Shown: positions 53,572 to 62,181 of the stretch, in pieces
Layout of the letters: each line of letters starts with the position of its first letter
How positions within the stretch are numbered: position 1 is the first letter of the stretch
Assembly: GCA_040218875.1 (NCBI GenBank)
Contig: JAVJQP010000008.1
Length of the DNA stretch: 64,000 bases
Source of the DNA: Coleofasciculus sp937127375
GTDB taxonomy: Bacteria > Cyanobacteriota > Cyanobacteriia > Cyanobacteriales > Coleofasciculaceae
Reading direction: 5' to 3' (one strand)
Made by a program: the position numbers and the translations under genes
Notes under the pieces: generated by a model
Seen by the model: only the letters and a program-made list of their open reading frames with translations
Told to the model about the DNA's origin: nothing
Databases searched by the model: none

Positions 53572-53925
53572 CTATTTTTGTACCACCAGTTTAACGTTGG
53601 CATTTTGTAAGCCACGTTGCTTGACCTCTGCTAAGGTCTTGTTAACGGCATACTTCTGGTTGATCGAGTTGATCAGTTCGGTTTGGTTGTGCTTTTTAGC
53701 AACACCCCACAGGTCAGCGATCAGGTCAAAGGAACCATCGCCATTGCGAGACCAACCGAGGTCATACTCGCCTTCGAGAACAGCAACGATGTCCGAACGA
53801 ACACGTTGACCGTTGTAGCCGCGCACATCAGCTTCCGTTTTAACGGAAATACCTAGATCGCTCAAAGAAGCCTTTAAGATTTCGGCGTCGGTGATCTTGG
53901 TACGCAGAGTGCTAAAGTGAGACAT
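53572..53925 (-). CDS. ycf35: DUF1257 protein, Ycf35 homologue (117 aa)
   Basis: MSHFSTLRTKITDAEILKASLSDLG, the VRGYNGQRVRSDIVAVLEGEYDLGWSRN core and YAVNKTLAEVKQRGLQNANVKLV are diagnostic for Ycf35/DUF1257, conserved in cyanobacteria and red-algal plastids, function unknown. ATG 53925 is preceded by a strong GGAGGAAAT site. It follows ycf46 on the same strand with 144 bp between, consistent with cotranscription. Confidence 0.9.
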   Translation of the reverse strand: MSHFSTLRTKITDAEILKASLSDLGISVKTEADVRGYNGQRVRSDIVAVLEGEYDLGWSRNGDGSFDLIADLWGVAKKHNQTELINSINQKYAVNKTLAEVKQRGLQNANVKLVVQK

Positions 53926-54069
53926 TTTAGATTTCCTCCAGTAGAGATAGAAAACAAACGACAACGTAGCTTTTTTCTTGGGTCTGCCGCGGTTAAATTG
54001 CGGCGTCTTTTGAAACTGCTAGCAAGTATTTGCTAGCCTTTCCTCCTGTTGGGAGCAGGAGAAAGCCTT

Positions 54070-55581
54070 TTAGAACTCCATTCGCTGATATTCAGCAACG
54101 GAGGCTGCAGCAGGTCGCGCTCTCTGTCTTGCCCAGTCCCTCAGGGCTGTGACCTGCTCAGTCATTGTCCGAGAAAGCGGTAGCGTGGCTTTGATCGCCG
54201 CTATAATATCCAGTTGGGTGAATTCCCGGTCTTGTGCAAATGCCTCGTACATTGCAGCGATGAGGGCTTGCTCAATTTCTGCACCGGAAAAACCGTCACA
54301 AATTGTCGCCAACTGTTCGATATCAAAGCGCTCTATATCTCGACGCCGCTTACTCAGATGAATCTTAAATATTTGCTGACGCTCTTCTTTATTCGGTAAG
54401 TCAACAAAGAATATTTCGTCAAATCGACCTTTGCGGAGAAACTCTCCCGGTAGCCGTTCCACTCGGTTAGCTGTCGCCATGACAAATACAGGCGATGTTT
54501 TCTCTTGCATCCAGGTTAGGAAGGAACCAAAGATGCGGCTAGAGGTGCCACCATCGGAGTCAGCCGAACCACTGCTCCCCGCAAAAGACTTGTCCAGCTC
54601 ATCAATGAAAAGGATGGCGGGTGAAATCGATTCTGCTGTTTTTAGGGCATTTCTCAAGTTGGCTTCTGAGCGACCAACCATGGAACCATCATACACCCGA
54701 CCCATATCTAACCGCAATAGCGGTAGTCCCCAAAGGCGAGACGTTGTCTTGGCAATGAGGGATTTTCCGCATCCGGGAACTCCCAGAATCAGCATCCCTT
54801 TGGGTTGGGGTAAACCATACTCTCTTGCCCGTTCAGTGAAAGCGCCCGATCGCTGTTTCAGCCATCGCTTCAGCTCTTCTAAACCACCAATGGCATCAAT
54901 GGTTTCATCCTCTTCAATATACTCTAAAATACCATTGCGACGAATGAGCTGTTTTTTCTCAGAAAGCACAATATCGACTTCCGCTTCCGTGAGACGCCCA
55001 GCTTTGACTTGGGCTTTGCGATACACTTTCTCCGCTTCGTCTCGCGTCAAACCCAATGCGGCTTTCAGGAGTTTCTCCCGCGTTTCCGTGGTGGTGCGAC
55101 GCCCTTTGGTTTTTTCCAATTGCTGAGACAGCACTTGGTTAAGTTCGGTCAAATCCGGTAAGGGGTAGTCGATAACCACCACTTCCTTCTCTAACTCGAT
55201 CGGCACCTGCTGCATGGGAGACATGAGTACAATCGTCTTCTGAGCCGCCTTGAAGCTCGCGATCGCATCCCGCAGCCATCGGGTTGTTGCTGGAGAATCA
55301 ATAAATGGATGTAGATCCTTAAATATATAGATACCAGGTTCTTTTTGTTGAATAACCCATTGAACAGCTGCTTCTGGAGAGACTGTATTGTGTTGGGTGA
55401 TGTGGCGTGATTGACCATACTCCACAATCCCATGGGTGACAGTCCACACGAATACGCGCCGTTGCTGATTCTTATTTTGAGCAATCATGGCTATTGCCCG
55501 TTCTGTCCGCTCTTCCTCTGACGTCACCAGGTAGATTAGAGGGTATTGAGCTTGAATGAGAATACTTATCTCTTCTTGCAT
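54070..55581 (-). CDS. ycf46: AAA+ ATPase, Ycf46 homologue (503 aa)
   Basis: From ATG 55581 the protein QEEISILIQAQYPLIYLVTSEEERTERAI is the Ycf46 N-terminus. The AAA core has Walker A GVPGCGKSLIAKT (near 266), DMGRVYDGSMVGRSEANLR, Walker B ILFIDELDK (near 325) and the Arg-finger region LRKGRFDEIFFVDLP. Ycf46 is conserved in cyanobacteria and some plastids and has been linked to CO2-uptake regulation. An in-frame start at 55764 would overlap the RHH gene by about 100 bp and is less likely. Confidence 0.88.
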   Translation of the reverse strand: MQEEISILIQAQYPLIYLVTSEEERTERAIAMIAQNKNQQRRVFVWTVTHGIVEYGQSRHITQHNTVSPEAAVQWVIQQKEPGIYIFKDLHPFIDSPATTRWLRDAIASFKAAQKTIVLMSPMQQVPIELEKEVVVIDYPLPDLTELNQVLSQQLEKTKGRRTTTETREKLLKAALGLTRDEAEKVYRKAQVKAGRLTEAEVDIVLSEKKQLIRRNGILEYIEEDETIDAIGGLEELKRWLKQRSGAFTERAREYGLPQPKGMLILGVPGCGKSLIAKTTSRLWGLPLLRLDMGRVYDGSMVGRSEANLRNALKTAESISPAILFIDELDKSFAGSSGSADSDGGTSSRIFGSFLTWMQEKTSPVFVMATANRVERLPGEFLRKGRFDEIFFVDLPNKEERQQIFKIHLSKRRRDIERFDIEQLATICDGFSGAEIEQALIAAMYEAFAQDREFTQLDIIAAIKATLPLSRTMTEQVTALRDWARQRARPAAASVAEYQRMEF

Positions 55582-55666
55582 GACTATCGACCTACTTAGA
55601 GACGGCACAACCACTGCCCAAACATCATTAATAGAACTCTCGCAGTTAGCTGTTTTTGTAACACTA

Positions 55667-56029
55667 TCAACAAGGAACAAGTTCCTCTTCGCCCTGAGAA
55701 TCGGTATGAGAATCGGTACGGGATTTAACTTCTTCTCGCACTTTCTCGACAGGCAGTTCATCATCCAGAAGGCTGGGCTGATTTTTTAGGGCAACCATAT
55801 CTCCATCTTGAATAACAACTGAGTTAGAACATTCGGGGCAATTGTATACCCGATGAGTATTCCCGTAGGATGCTTCTACCTCGTCAACCACTTCCGGGTG
55901 GTGTAGATAGAATACGATTGCTCTCTCGACCATCGCCGACATTGAGTCTGAGTCAACGGCTGCTCGGATTTTGAGCTGGCGATGAAGTCCTGGTGGGAGA
56001 TACAACGTAACTTTTTGCTTGTCTTGCAT
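55667..56029 (-). CDS. Ribbon-helix-helix protein with a CxxC (120 aa)
   Basis: KVTLYLPPGLHRQLKIRAAVDSDSMSAMVERAIVFYL is an RHH DNA-binding fold (strand, helix, turn, helix). YNCPECSNSV adds a single Cys-x-x-Cys, possibly metal- or redox-linked, and the tail is acidic (DSHTDSQGEEEL). The ATG at 56029 is chosen over 56077 because MQDKQK starts the RHH strand. A similar small gene stands before the ycf46 homologue in other cyanobacteria (the slr0373-slr0374 arrangement, as I recall it), which supports a functional link. Confidence 0.8.
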   Translation of the reverse strand: MQDKQKVTLYLPPGLHRQLKIRAAVDSDSMSAMVERAIVFYLHHPEVVDEVEASYGNTHRVYNCPECSNSVVIQDGDMVALKNQPSLLDDELPVEKVREEVKSRTDSHTDSQGEEELVPC

Positions 56030-56285
56030 ATTATTTTCAATCGTTTTACCCGGGTATGTATGCCAGATTAGCGCCATTCTCCTTGGCTGTCAATACAGTA
56101 AGCCAGCATGACGGCAACTTTGTAATATTTCTTTACATTATCCCGTTCTGATGCCCGATCAGGCGTGGAGAAGATGGGGAAGATTGTGTAGGGGCGGGTT
56201 TCACTACTATCTTTTCGGTTACACCTAGATGTAAATAAACCCGCCCCGACTTTACAAATGACCAATGACAAATGACTCTTGATAA

Positions 56286-56786
56286 ATGACCTGGAAATTC
56301 ATTGCTAGAATCGCGCCACTGGCTGTCTTACTCGTAAGCTGTCAGGGTACTAACGTGGATTTGCCAGAAAGCTGGAACACCTACCGCAACCCCCGCTTTA
56401 ACTTTGAGTTCCTCTATCCCAACAATTGGATACCCTTTCCCATACCTGACAATCTTGATGGTCGAGCCTTTCGTGATCCGAAGAATCCCGACTGTGAGAT
56501 TAGGGGATGGGCAGAATTTGCCGAACCAGGAACCCCATCACCTGAGAGTACATCCAAACCACTCAATCCATCTCAACCTCAAAATTTCTTCACTGAACAA
56601 GGTGAAACGGGTCAACTTCAGGTGAACCTTGACTCTGATATCAGTTTGATGACCCTAACCCTGACCCAGGAAAATGTAAGCTACAACTGGCAGGGACGTT
56701 GTGAGAGCGAACAATTTGCTGATTACTATCGCTTTTTCTATTACATTGCTCGTCAGTATCGTCTTCCAGTAGCTGAGGAGAACTGA
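56286..56786 (+). CDS. Lipoprotein (166 aa)
   Basis: Lipobox APLAVLLVSC19 gives a lipid-anchored mature protein QGTNVDLPESW. A PsbP/DUF1795-like pattern is possible: YRNPRFNFEFLYPNNWIPFPIPDN (F-x-ypxxW) followed by FRDP and a C-terminal strand. A proline-rich linker (GTPSPESTSKPLNPSQPQ) follows residue 80. Two mature cysteines (DCEIRG, GRCESE) could pair. Specific function unknown. Confidence 0.75.
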   Translation: MTWKFIARIAPLAVLLVSCQGTNVDLPESWNTYRNPRFNFEFLYPNNWIPFPIPDNLDGRAFRDPKNPDCEIRGWAEFAEPGTPSPESTSKPLNPSQPQNFFTEQGETGQLQVNLDSDISLMTLTLTQENVSYNWQGRCESEQFADYYRFFYYIARQYRLPVAEEN

Positions 56787-57047
56787 TAGCTGCAAATCCG
56801 CATCCATACAAAATGGGTAGTTGCGCTGTCTTCTCTATCAGTCTCGGCATCACCGACAATAAACTCTTTCTTAATTCAAGAAAATATGCTCCGATTTGCC
56901 GCCTTGCAAAAAGGTTGATGTAGCAACGGTTAAGGGATTGCGGGATGTTTAGCGCGATCGCATCCGGCTATCCATCTAAAAGAACACATCCTTTCTTTGT
57001 AAAATACGGAAGTGCGATCGCATTACTGCCTTACTTGGGTATGAACC
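56787..57047. other. Promoter region of the response-regulator gene
   Basis: 261 bp with HIP1 sites at 56953 and 57014. No gene and no repeats beyond HIP1 were seen. Confidence 0.5.
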
Positions 57048-57725
57048 ATGTCCTCAGAACTTCCCTCCCCGACTAATTCCCCAACAAGTTCCACACCCCT
57101 GCGAGTTGTGATTGTGGAAGATGATCCCATGATGCAACTTGGCTTAGAACAATCCTTATCCACTAACCCCCAGCTTGAACTGGTGGGACAAGCTGAAGAT
57201 GGCTATATGGGCGTGGAGATGACCAAACAACTCCGACCTGATATCGTGGTCATGGATATTGGTTTGCCGCGTTTAGATGGGATTGCTGCTACTCAGCAAA
57301 TTAAAGCGGAACTCCCTGAGGTGAGAGTGGTCATCCTCACCTCTCATACCACCGATCGCGAAATTATTGCCTCACTCTCTAGCGGTGCTGATGCTTATTG
57401 TGTTAAAGGATCAAGTGTAGAACGATTACTCCAGGCGATCGCAGCGGCGGCTGAAGGTGCAACGTACCTCGATCCTCAAATTGGTCGTCAAGTTCTCAAG
57501 CATCTGTCTCCCCCTTCTCCCACAGGCAATGTTTCCAATTTGTCACAACGAGAGCTAGAAGTCTTAAAACTGATCGTAGAAGGCAATAGTAATCCAGAGA
57601 TTGCCGCTAAACTCTACCTCAGCGCCAATACCGTTAAAACCCATGTACGCGGGATCATGAACAAACTTTCGGTAGATGACCGGGTACAAGCGGCGGTGGT
57701 GGCGTTGCGATCGGGCATAGTTTAA
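57048..57725 (+). CDS. NarL/FixJ-type response regulator (225 aa)
   Basis: REC domain at 18-130: acidic pair D25-D26, phosphoacceptor D70 (DIVVMDIGLP), T/S switch LTSH and K120. LuxR-type HTH at 158-216 (LSQRELEVLKLIVEGNSNPEIAAKLYLSANTVKTHVRGIMNKLSVDDR). It binds DNA as a dimer after phosphorylation. No histidine kinase is adjacent, although the hybrid kinase 5 kb upstream could in principle feed it. A 17-residue Ser/Pro-rich N-terminus precedes the REC domain. Confidence 0.9.
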   Translation: MSSELPSPTNSPTSSTPLRVVIVEDDPMMQLGLEQSLSTNPQLELVGQAEDGYMGVEMTKQLRPDIVVMDIGLPRLDGIAATQQIKAELPEVRVVILTSHTTDREIIASLSSGADAYCVKGSSVERLLQAIAAAAEGATYLDPQIGRQVLKHLSPPSPTGNVSNLSQRELEVLKLIVEGNSNPEIAAKLYLSANTVKTHVRGIMNKLSVDDRVQAAVVALRSGIV

Positions 57726-58063
57726 TGTCTTATATCGTTCGTTTACCCCTGTGTACCTGAAGTCCCCATCTTCCCACGTCGCTAACAATGTGGGACGAAG
57801 TATTCTGCTAAATTTTACTAAAATTTACACTTTTTTATACTTTTATAGTATAGTAGCTACAGATAGCTGCTCGATAAGGAAACCTGCCGGTGGCAGATAT
57901 CATCCATAACCAGAGTGTAAGTGATGAATCCTTGTCCACTGGATGTCAGACTATTGTTGAATTCTGAGGTATCCCAGTTTTGTTGTTAGCTTTGGCTCAA
58001 GTAAACTCTTGCCAACCTGCTAAGGCGTTAGTCCTATGGGCAGAGTACTGAGTACGGCAAATA

Positions 58064-58384
58064 CTAATCGAGGTTGAACACAATTCCCCTAGGATTTGAT
58101 GGCATAGCCAATTTAATCCGTATATTGGCGGTTTTGTCATCAAAACTAGACTGTTGAGAGTATTTTCGATCTAATAATGACTTCCAATCTGTTTCAACGA
58201 GTTGCCATCGCTCTAAAGCGGTTGACTTTAGGGGATTGCAATCAACAACAGCCTGGGTTAAACCAATATCGGCAATGCTACAGCGCTCAGATATTACAAC
58301 CCTGACCTTATCTATTGCAACCTTCAAAAACATCATTGTTGGTAATATAAGTAACACGGGTAATATGATGTCCGGACCCATCAC
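58064..58384 (-). CDS. Possible small protein upstream of ggpS (106 aa)
   Basis: MMGPDIILPVLLILPTMMFLKVAIDKV gives a possible N-terminal membrane segment. The rest (ERWQLVETDWKSLLDRKYSQQSS) is helical and charged. No family is recognised and no ribosome-binding site decides the start. It could be a chance frame. A regulatory gene (ggpR) lies beside ggpS in a model cyanobacterium, but similarity to it cannot be checked here. Confidence 0.3.
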   Translation of the reverse strand: MMGPDIILPVLLILPTMMFLKVAIDKVRVVISERCSIADIGLTQAVVDCNPLKSTALERWQLVETDWKSLLDRKYSQQSSFDDKTANIRIKLAMPSNPRGIVFNLD

Positions 58385-58452
58385 CCTTAATAAAAAAGCC
58401 CGAAACCCTTGCGGTTAAAGCATTGTTATTAGGGGCAATTCACCGGACTTGA

Positions 58453-58458
58453 TATAAT
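58453..58458 (+). promoter_or_regulatory. Candidate -10 element of ggpS
   Basis: TATAAT in 'cttgatataatgcg', 244 bp before the ggpS start. No good -35 at 17 bp is visible, as expected for stress-controlled promoters that use alternative sigma factors or activators. Confidence 0.35.
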
Positions 58459-58529
58459 GCGTTCAATCTTGACTTCCCATCAGGAGAATATTGACTGACT
58501 GGGTTTTCCAGCCAACGATTGAGTCATTT

Positions 58530-58545
58530 TTGAGTAGATACTCAA
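58530..58545. promoter_or_regulatory. Inverted repeat, possible operator of ggpS
   Basis: TTGAGTA-GA-TACTCAA, a perfect palindrome with additional GAGTC and CTCAT half-site-like words on both sides (58520-58550). It lies between the candidate promoter and the ggpS start, where a repressor could act. Confidence 0.3.
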
Positions 58546-58701
58546 CTCATTAGAGTAAGTAGGAAGTCAAAAGGGAAAATCATAACTGTGGACACTCGAC
58601 AACCCTAAATTTATCGAAGCTATCAAATTATATTCCCATCCAAGTTGCATTGGGATCGGGAATAGTACCAATTTTAATGGTAAACACCTGGAGGTAGTTG
58701 C

Positions 58702-60210
58702 ATGAAATCATCACTCGTTATCCTTTATCACCGCGAACCTTATGATGAGGTCGTGGAAAATGGCAAAGTGCATTATCGGGCAAAGAAAAGCCCCAATGGG
58801 ATTGTGCCAACCCTAAAAAGCTTCTTTGCCGGCGTCAATCAAGGCACCTGGATTGCTTGGAAACAGGTAAATGCTAAGCAGAAAGCTAACTTTGAACAGC
58901 GGATTGTTGTTGAAGGTGAAGCAAACTACAACGTTCGCCGGATTCCCCTCTCTGCCGATCAAGTCAAGCATTTCTATCACATCACCTCGAAAGAAGCATT
59001 TTGGCCCATTCTGCATTCATTCCCCTATCACTTCACTTACGAAACCTCAGATTGGGAAAACTTTCACACAATTAACCGCCTGTTTGCCGAAGCCGCCTGT
59101 GACGAAGCGGCAGATGATGCTCTAATTTGGGTGCATGACTACAATCTATGGTTAGTGCCCTACTATATCCGGCAGCTAAAGCCGAATGCTCGGATTGCGT
59201 TCTTCCACCACACTCCCTTCCCCTCGGTGGATATTTTCAATATCTTACCTTGGCGGGAAGAAATTACTGATAGTTTACTCTGCTGCGATATCGTCGGCTT
59301 CCATATTCCGCGCTATTCAGAGAATTTCGTCAATGTGGCTCGCAGCCTACGCCCAGTGGAAATTGTCAAGAAAGAACCCGTACCTGAGCATATTACCCCT
59401 ACGGGAATCGCATTGGCTGAGCCAGAAATGACCACCCAGCTACGATACAAGGATCAGTTAGTCAACATCGATCCCTTCCCGGTTGGAGCCAATCCCGAAC
59501 AAATTCTCTCTATCCTGCATAAGCCAGAAACGCAAAAACGGTTTGAGGAAATTAAGGAAAGTTTGGGCGATCGCAAGTTAATTATCTCAGCCGGACGAGT
59601 GGACTATGTAAAAGGCACTCGTGAGAAGCTAGAAGCTTATGGACGCCTGTTAGCGCGTCGTCCCGACTTGCATGGCAAAATTAATATGCTGGTCACCTGT
59701 GTGGCGTCGGCGTCTGGAATGCGGGTTTACAAAACTGCCCAAACTCAGATTGAGCAGTTAGCTGGAAAAATTAACGGGCGGTATGGGAACTTAGACTGGC
59801 TACCGATTATGCTCTATACCCAACCCGTTCCTTTACCGGACTTGCTCTGTTACTACAAAGCCGCAGATATCTGCTGGACAACGCCCCTGAGAGATGGTTT
59901 AAACCTGGTAGCGAAGGAATATATCATCACTCACGAGAAACAAGAAGGTGTATTAGTCCTTTCCGAGTTTGTCGGTGCAGCCGTCGAACTCCCGGATGCA
60001 ATTTTGACCAACCCTTACTCCATCGATCGCATGGATGAATCGATTGATCAAGCGCTGGCTATGTCTCCTGAGGAGCAAAAGGAACGGATGGCGAAAATGT
60101 ATGACATCGTAACCAAATACGATATTCAGTGCTGGGCAGATCACTTGTTTGAAATGTTTGAGAAAACCAAACATCAGACAGCGAAGCAACAGGAAGCCGT
60201 AGCTGTTTAA
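58702..60210 (+). CDS. ggpS: Glucosylglycerol-phosphate synthase GgpS (502 aa)
   Basis: GT20 family (trehalose-6-phosphate synthase fold). Matches to cyanobacterial GgpS include SLVILYHREPYDEVVENGKVHYR, ADDALIWVHDYNLWLVPYYIRQLKP, FFHHTPFPSVDIFNILPWR, SAGRVDYVKGTREKL and LRDGLNLVAKEYI. It makes glucosylglycerol-phosphate from ADP-glucose and glycerol 3-phosphate, the committed step to the osmolyte glucosylglycerol of salt-tolerant cyanobacteria. ATG 58702 follows GGAGG. Downstream glpD and gpsA handle glycerol 3-phosphate. The phosphatase (GgpP) is not in the window. Confidence 0.92.
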   Translation: MKSSLVILYHREPYDEVVENGKVHYRAKKSPNGIVPTLKSFFAGVNQGTWIAWKQVNAKQKANFEQRIVVEGEANYNVRRIPLSADQVKHFYHITSKEAFWPILHSFPYHFTYETSDWENFHTINRLFAEAACDEAADDALIWVHDYNLWLVPYYIRQLKPNARIAFFHHTPFPSVDIFNILPWREEITDSLLCCDIVGFHIPRYSENFVNVARSLRPVEIVKKEPVPEHITPTGIALAEPEMTTQLRYKDQLVNIDPFPVGANPEQILSILHKPETQKRFEEIKESLGDRKLIISAGRVDYVKGTREKLEAYGRLLARRPDLHGKINMLVTCVASASGMRVYKTAQTQIEQLAGKINGRYGNLDWLPIMLYTQPVPLPDLLCYYKAADICWTTPLRDGLNLVAKEYIITHEKQEGVLVLSEFVGAAVELPDAILTNPYSIDRMDESIDQALAMSPEEQKERMAKMYDIVTKYDIQCWADHLFEMFEKTKHQTAKQQEAVAV

Positions 60211-60219
60211 GCTGATGTT

Positions 60220-60243
60220 CCAGACGTGCCGTTGCACGTCTGG
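60220..60243. repeat. Hairpin after ggpS
   Basis: CCAGACGTGC (60220-60229) / GCACGTCTGG (60234-60243), 10-bp perfect stem with a 4-nt loop, 10 bp after the stop. No T-run; it may stabilise the ggpS transcript end or be a dispersed repeat. Confidence 0.7.
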
Positions 60244-60402
60244 GTGCAGGGGAGCGGGAGAAAGTGTTGAGTTTTTGACTTAACGTTCTTGTCCTCCTTG
60301 TCTCCCTTCTCTTGTCTCCTTGTCGCCCTTATCCCCCCTCTTGATTACTAATTTGCCGCCGTCGCGACTACTGTGGAAGTTAGATGTTACTCAAACTGGA
60401 TC

Positions 60403-62091
60403 ATGCGTGATTTTCAAACCATCCAGAGCCAAACCTACGATTTAATTGTCATTGGAGGTGGCATTAACGGTGCTGGCGTTGTCAGAGACGCGGCTCTGCG
60501 AGGTCTTAAAACGATTTTGCTGGAGAAGGCTGACTTCTGCGGCGGTACGACCAGTTGGTCAACGCGATTAGTTCACGGTGGCTTGCGCTACTTAGAATAT
60601 TTTGAATTTGCCCTAGTGCGGGAATCGTTACGGGAGCGAGAAATTCTCCTGCATACAGCCCCCCACTTAGTCAAGCCCCTAATGCTGACGATTCCGATCT
60701 ACAGCGATCGCTCTCGTCCCTATTGGAAAATTCAAGCCGGGATGCTGCTCTATGATATCTTGAGCTTCGAGAAAACGCTGCTACCCCACCGGATGCTGCC
60801 TAAAAAGAAGTTTAAGCAGTTATTTCGCCATATCGATCCCGATGGTTTAGTCGGTGGAGCGCAATATTATGACGGTCAGGTGGCGTATGCAGAGCGTTTG
60901 GCATTAGAGAATATTATCTGTGCTGAACAAGCGGGAGCCACGGTTCTCAACTATACAGAAGTCACCCAATTACAGCGCCAAGAGGGTCGCATCACCAGCA
61001 TTACTTGCAAAGATGCCTTAACTGGCGAAGAATTCACCGTCCAAGGGAGCGATCGCGCCGTGGTTGTAAATACAGCAGGTCCCTGGGTGGATAAGGTTTG
61101 TCACTCTGGGGTGAAAAATGGACAATCAGCGCCCATCGGTGAGAAGAAAAAAATTGGTCCAACCAAGGGAAGTCACATCATTGTCCCTCCCTTCCCCGGC
61201 GCACCGGAAACAACATTGTATGTAGAAGCCAAAACGGATGGTCGTCCGTTTTTTATTGTGCCATGGTTGGGCATGTATCTGATTGGCACGACTGATTTGC
61301 GACATCAAGGTGCTCTTGACTCAATTAAGGCAGACAACGAGGAAATTGATTATTTACTCACCGAAACTAATCGAATTCTGCCCACTGCCCAATTGTCCCG
61401 CCAAGATGTGAAGTTTACTTATGCTGGGGTGCGTCCTTTACCCAATGCAGAGGGGAAGAAACCGGGAAGTGTCACCCGCAGCCATATTCTCTATGACCAT
61501 ACCCCAGAGGGTGTGAGTAATCTGATTTCTCTAATTGGCGGCAAAATCACCACCTATCGCCAAGTGGGTGAAGAGATGGTGAATAAAGTCTATCGCAAGT
61601 TGGGACGCTCCGCCCCCCCTTGTCCCACCTACGAGAAACCCTTGCCGGGAGCCATTTTACCCAGTGATCCCCGTCTAGAAAAAGCGCTGCAAGACTATCG
61701 CACCACATTACCCTTGGCGACAATCCATCACCTGTTTGACGTCTATGGTGCTAAGGCGTTGGATATTTTAGCCTTAACCGACGAAGAACCGGAATTGGCA
61801 GAAGCGATTACACCGAACTTGCCGGATATTAAAGCCCAGATTATCTATGCGGTACAGTCAGAATTTGCGCGGACGTTGGTAGATATTGCCCGTCGCCGGA
61901 CTAGCCTAGCCATGCATACCAACTATGGCTTTGATATTCTGCCAGTTTTGACGGACATCCTGTCTCGATATGGCGGCTGGAGTTCGGCAGAGTGCGATCG
62001 CCAAGTTGAGGACTATCGCGCTTTCATGGAAGCCAATTGTATTCCCGATTACGCGATGGCGACTCAGAAAGAAACCCAAACCGTGAGTTAA
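60403..62091 (+). CDS. glpD: FAD-dependent glycerol-3-phosphate dehydrogenase GlpD (562 aa)
   Basis: FAD-binding IVIGGGINGAGVVRDAALRG at the start, then LLEKADFCGGTTSWSTRLVHGGLRYLEY, SHIIVPPF, FFIVPWLGMYLIGTTD and FTYAGVRPL are GlpD signatures. A C-terminal helical domain (QIIYAVQSEFARTLVDIARRRTSLAM) is complete. It oxidises glycerol 3-phosphate to dihydroxyacetone phosphate, passing electrons to quinone, so it can remove the precursor of glucosylglycerol and return carbon after salt stress. ATG 60403 is used; a GTG 30 bp upstream is possible. Confidence 0.92.
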   Translation: MRDFQTIQSQTYDLIVIGGGINGAGVVRDAALRGLKTILLEKADFCGGTTSWSTRLVHGGLRYLEYFEFALVRESLREREILLHTAPHLVKPLMLTIPIYSDRSRPYWKIQAGMLLYDILSFEKTLLPHRMLPKKKFKQLFRHIDPDGLVGGAQYYDGQVAYAERLALENIICAEQAGATVLNYTEVTQLQRQEGRITSITCKDALTGEEFTVQGSDRAVVVNTAGPWVDKVCHSGVKNGQSAPIGEKKKIGPTKGSHIIVPPFPGAPETTLYVEAKTDGRPFFIVPWLGMYLIGTTDLRHQGALDSIKADNEEIDYLLTETNRILPTAQLSRQDVKFTYAGVRPLPNAEGKKPGSVTRSHILYDHTPEGVSNLISLIGGKITTYRQVGEEMVNKVYRKLGRSAPPCPTYEKPLPGAILPSDPRLEKALQDYRTTLPLATIHHLFDVYGAKALDILALTDEEPELAEAITPNLPDIKAQIIYAVQSEFARTLVDIARRRTSLAMHTNYGFDILPVLTDILSRYGGWSSAECDRQVEDYRAFMEANCIPDYAMATQKETQTVS

Positions 62092-62101
62092 TCACATCAG
62101 C

Positions 62102-62136
62102 AAAGGCAAAAGAACTCATCATCTTCTTTTGCCTTT
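62102..62136. terminator. Hairpin between glpD and gpsA
   Basis: 13-bp perfect stem AAAGGCAAAAGAA / TTCTTTTGCCTTT with a 9-nt loop, 10 bp after the glpD stop. A T-run is weak, so this is a hairpin with terminator or mRNA-stability role, suggesting glpD and gpsA are partly uncoupled. Confidence 0.5.
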
Positions 62137-62181
62137 GACCCTTAACTTGACCAAAATTATTGAGTTCAAAATATAAGATCT

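Larger units (their letters stand above)
57726..58701. other. 976-bp intergenic region before ggpS
   Basis: Contains hairpins ('cttcccacg...cgtgggacgaag', 57770-57800; 'tgccggtggca', 57883-57893), a TATAAT near 58453 and a perfect 7-bp inverted repeat TTGAGTA/TACTCAA at 58530-58545. One weak minus-strand ORF (58064-58384) is listed separately. Long upstream regions are known for salt-regulated ggpS genes. Confidence 0.5.

Noticed and set aside
54431..55126. 231-residue plus-strand ORF
   Set aside because: Antisense shadow of ycf46, which has full AAA motifs.
47849..57725. Direct kinase-regulator operon between the hybrid kinase and the NarL-type regulator
   Set aside because: They are 4.8 kb apart with oppositely oriented genes between, so pairing is only speculative.
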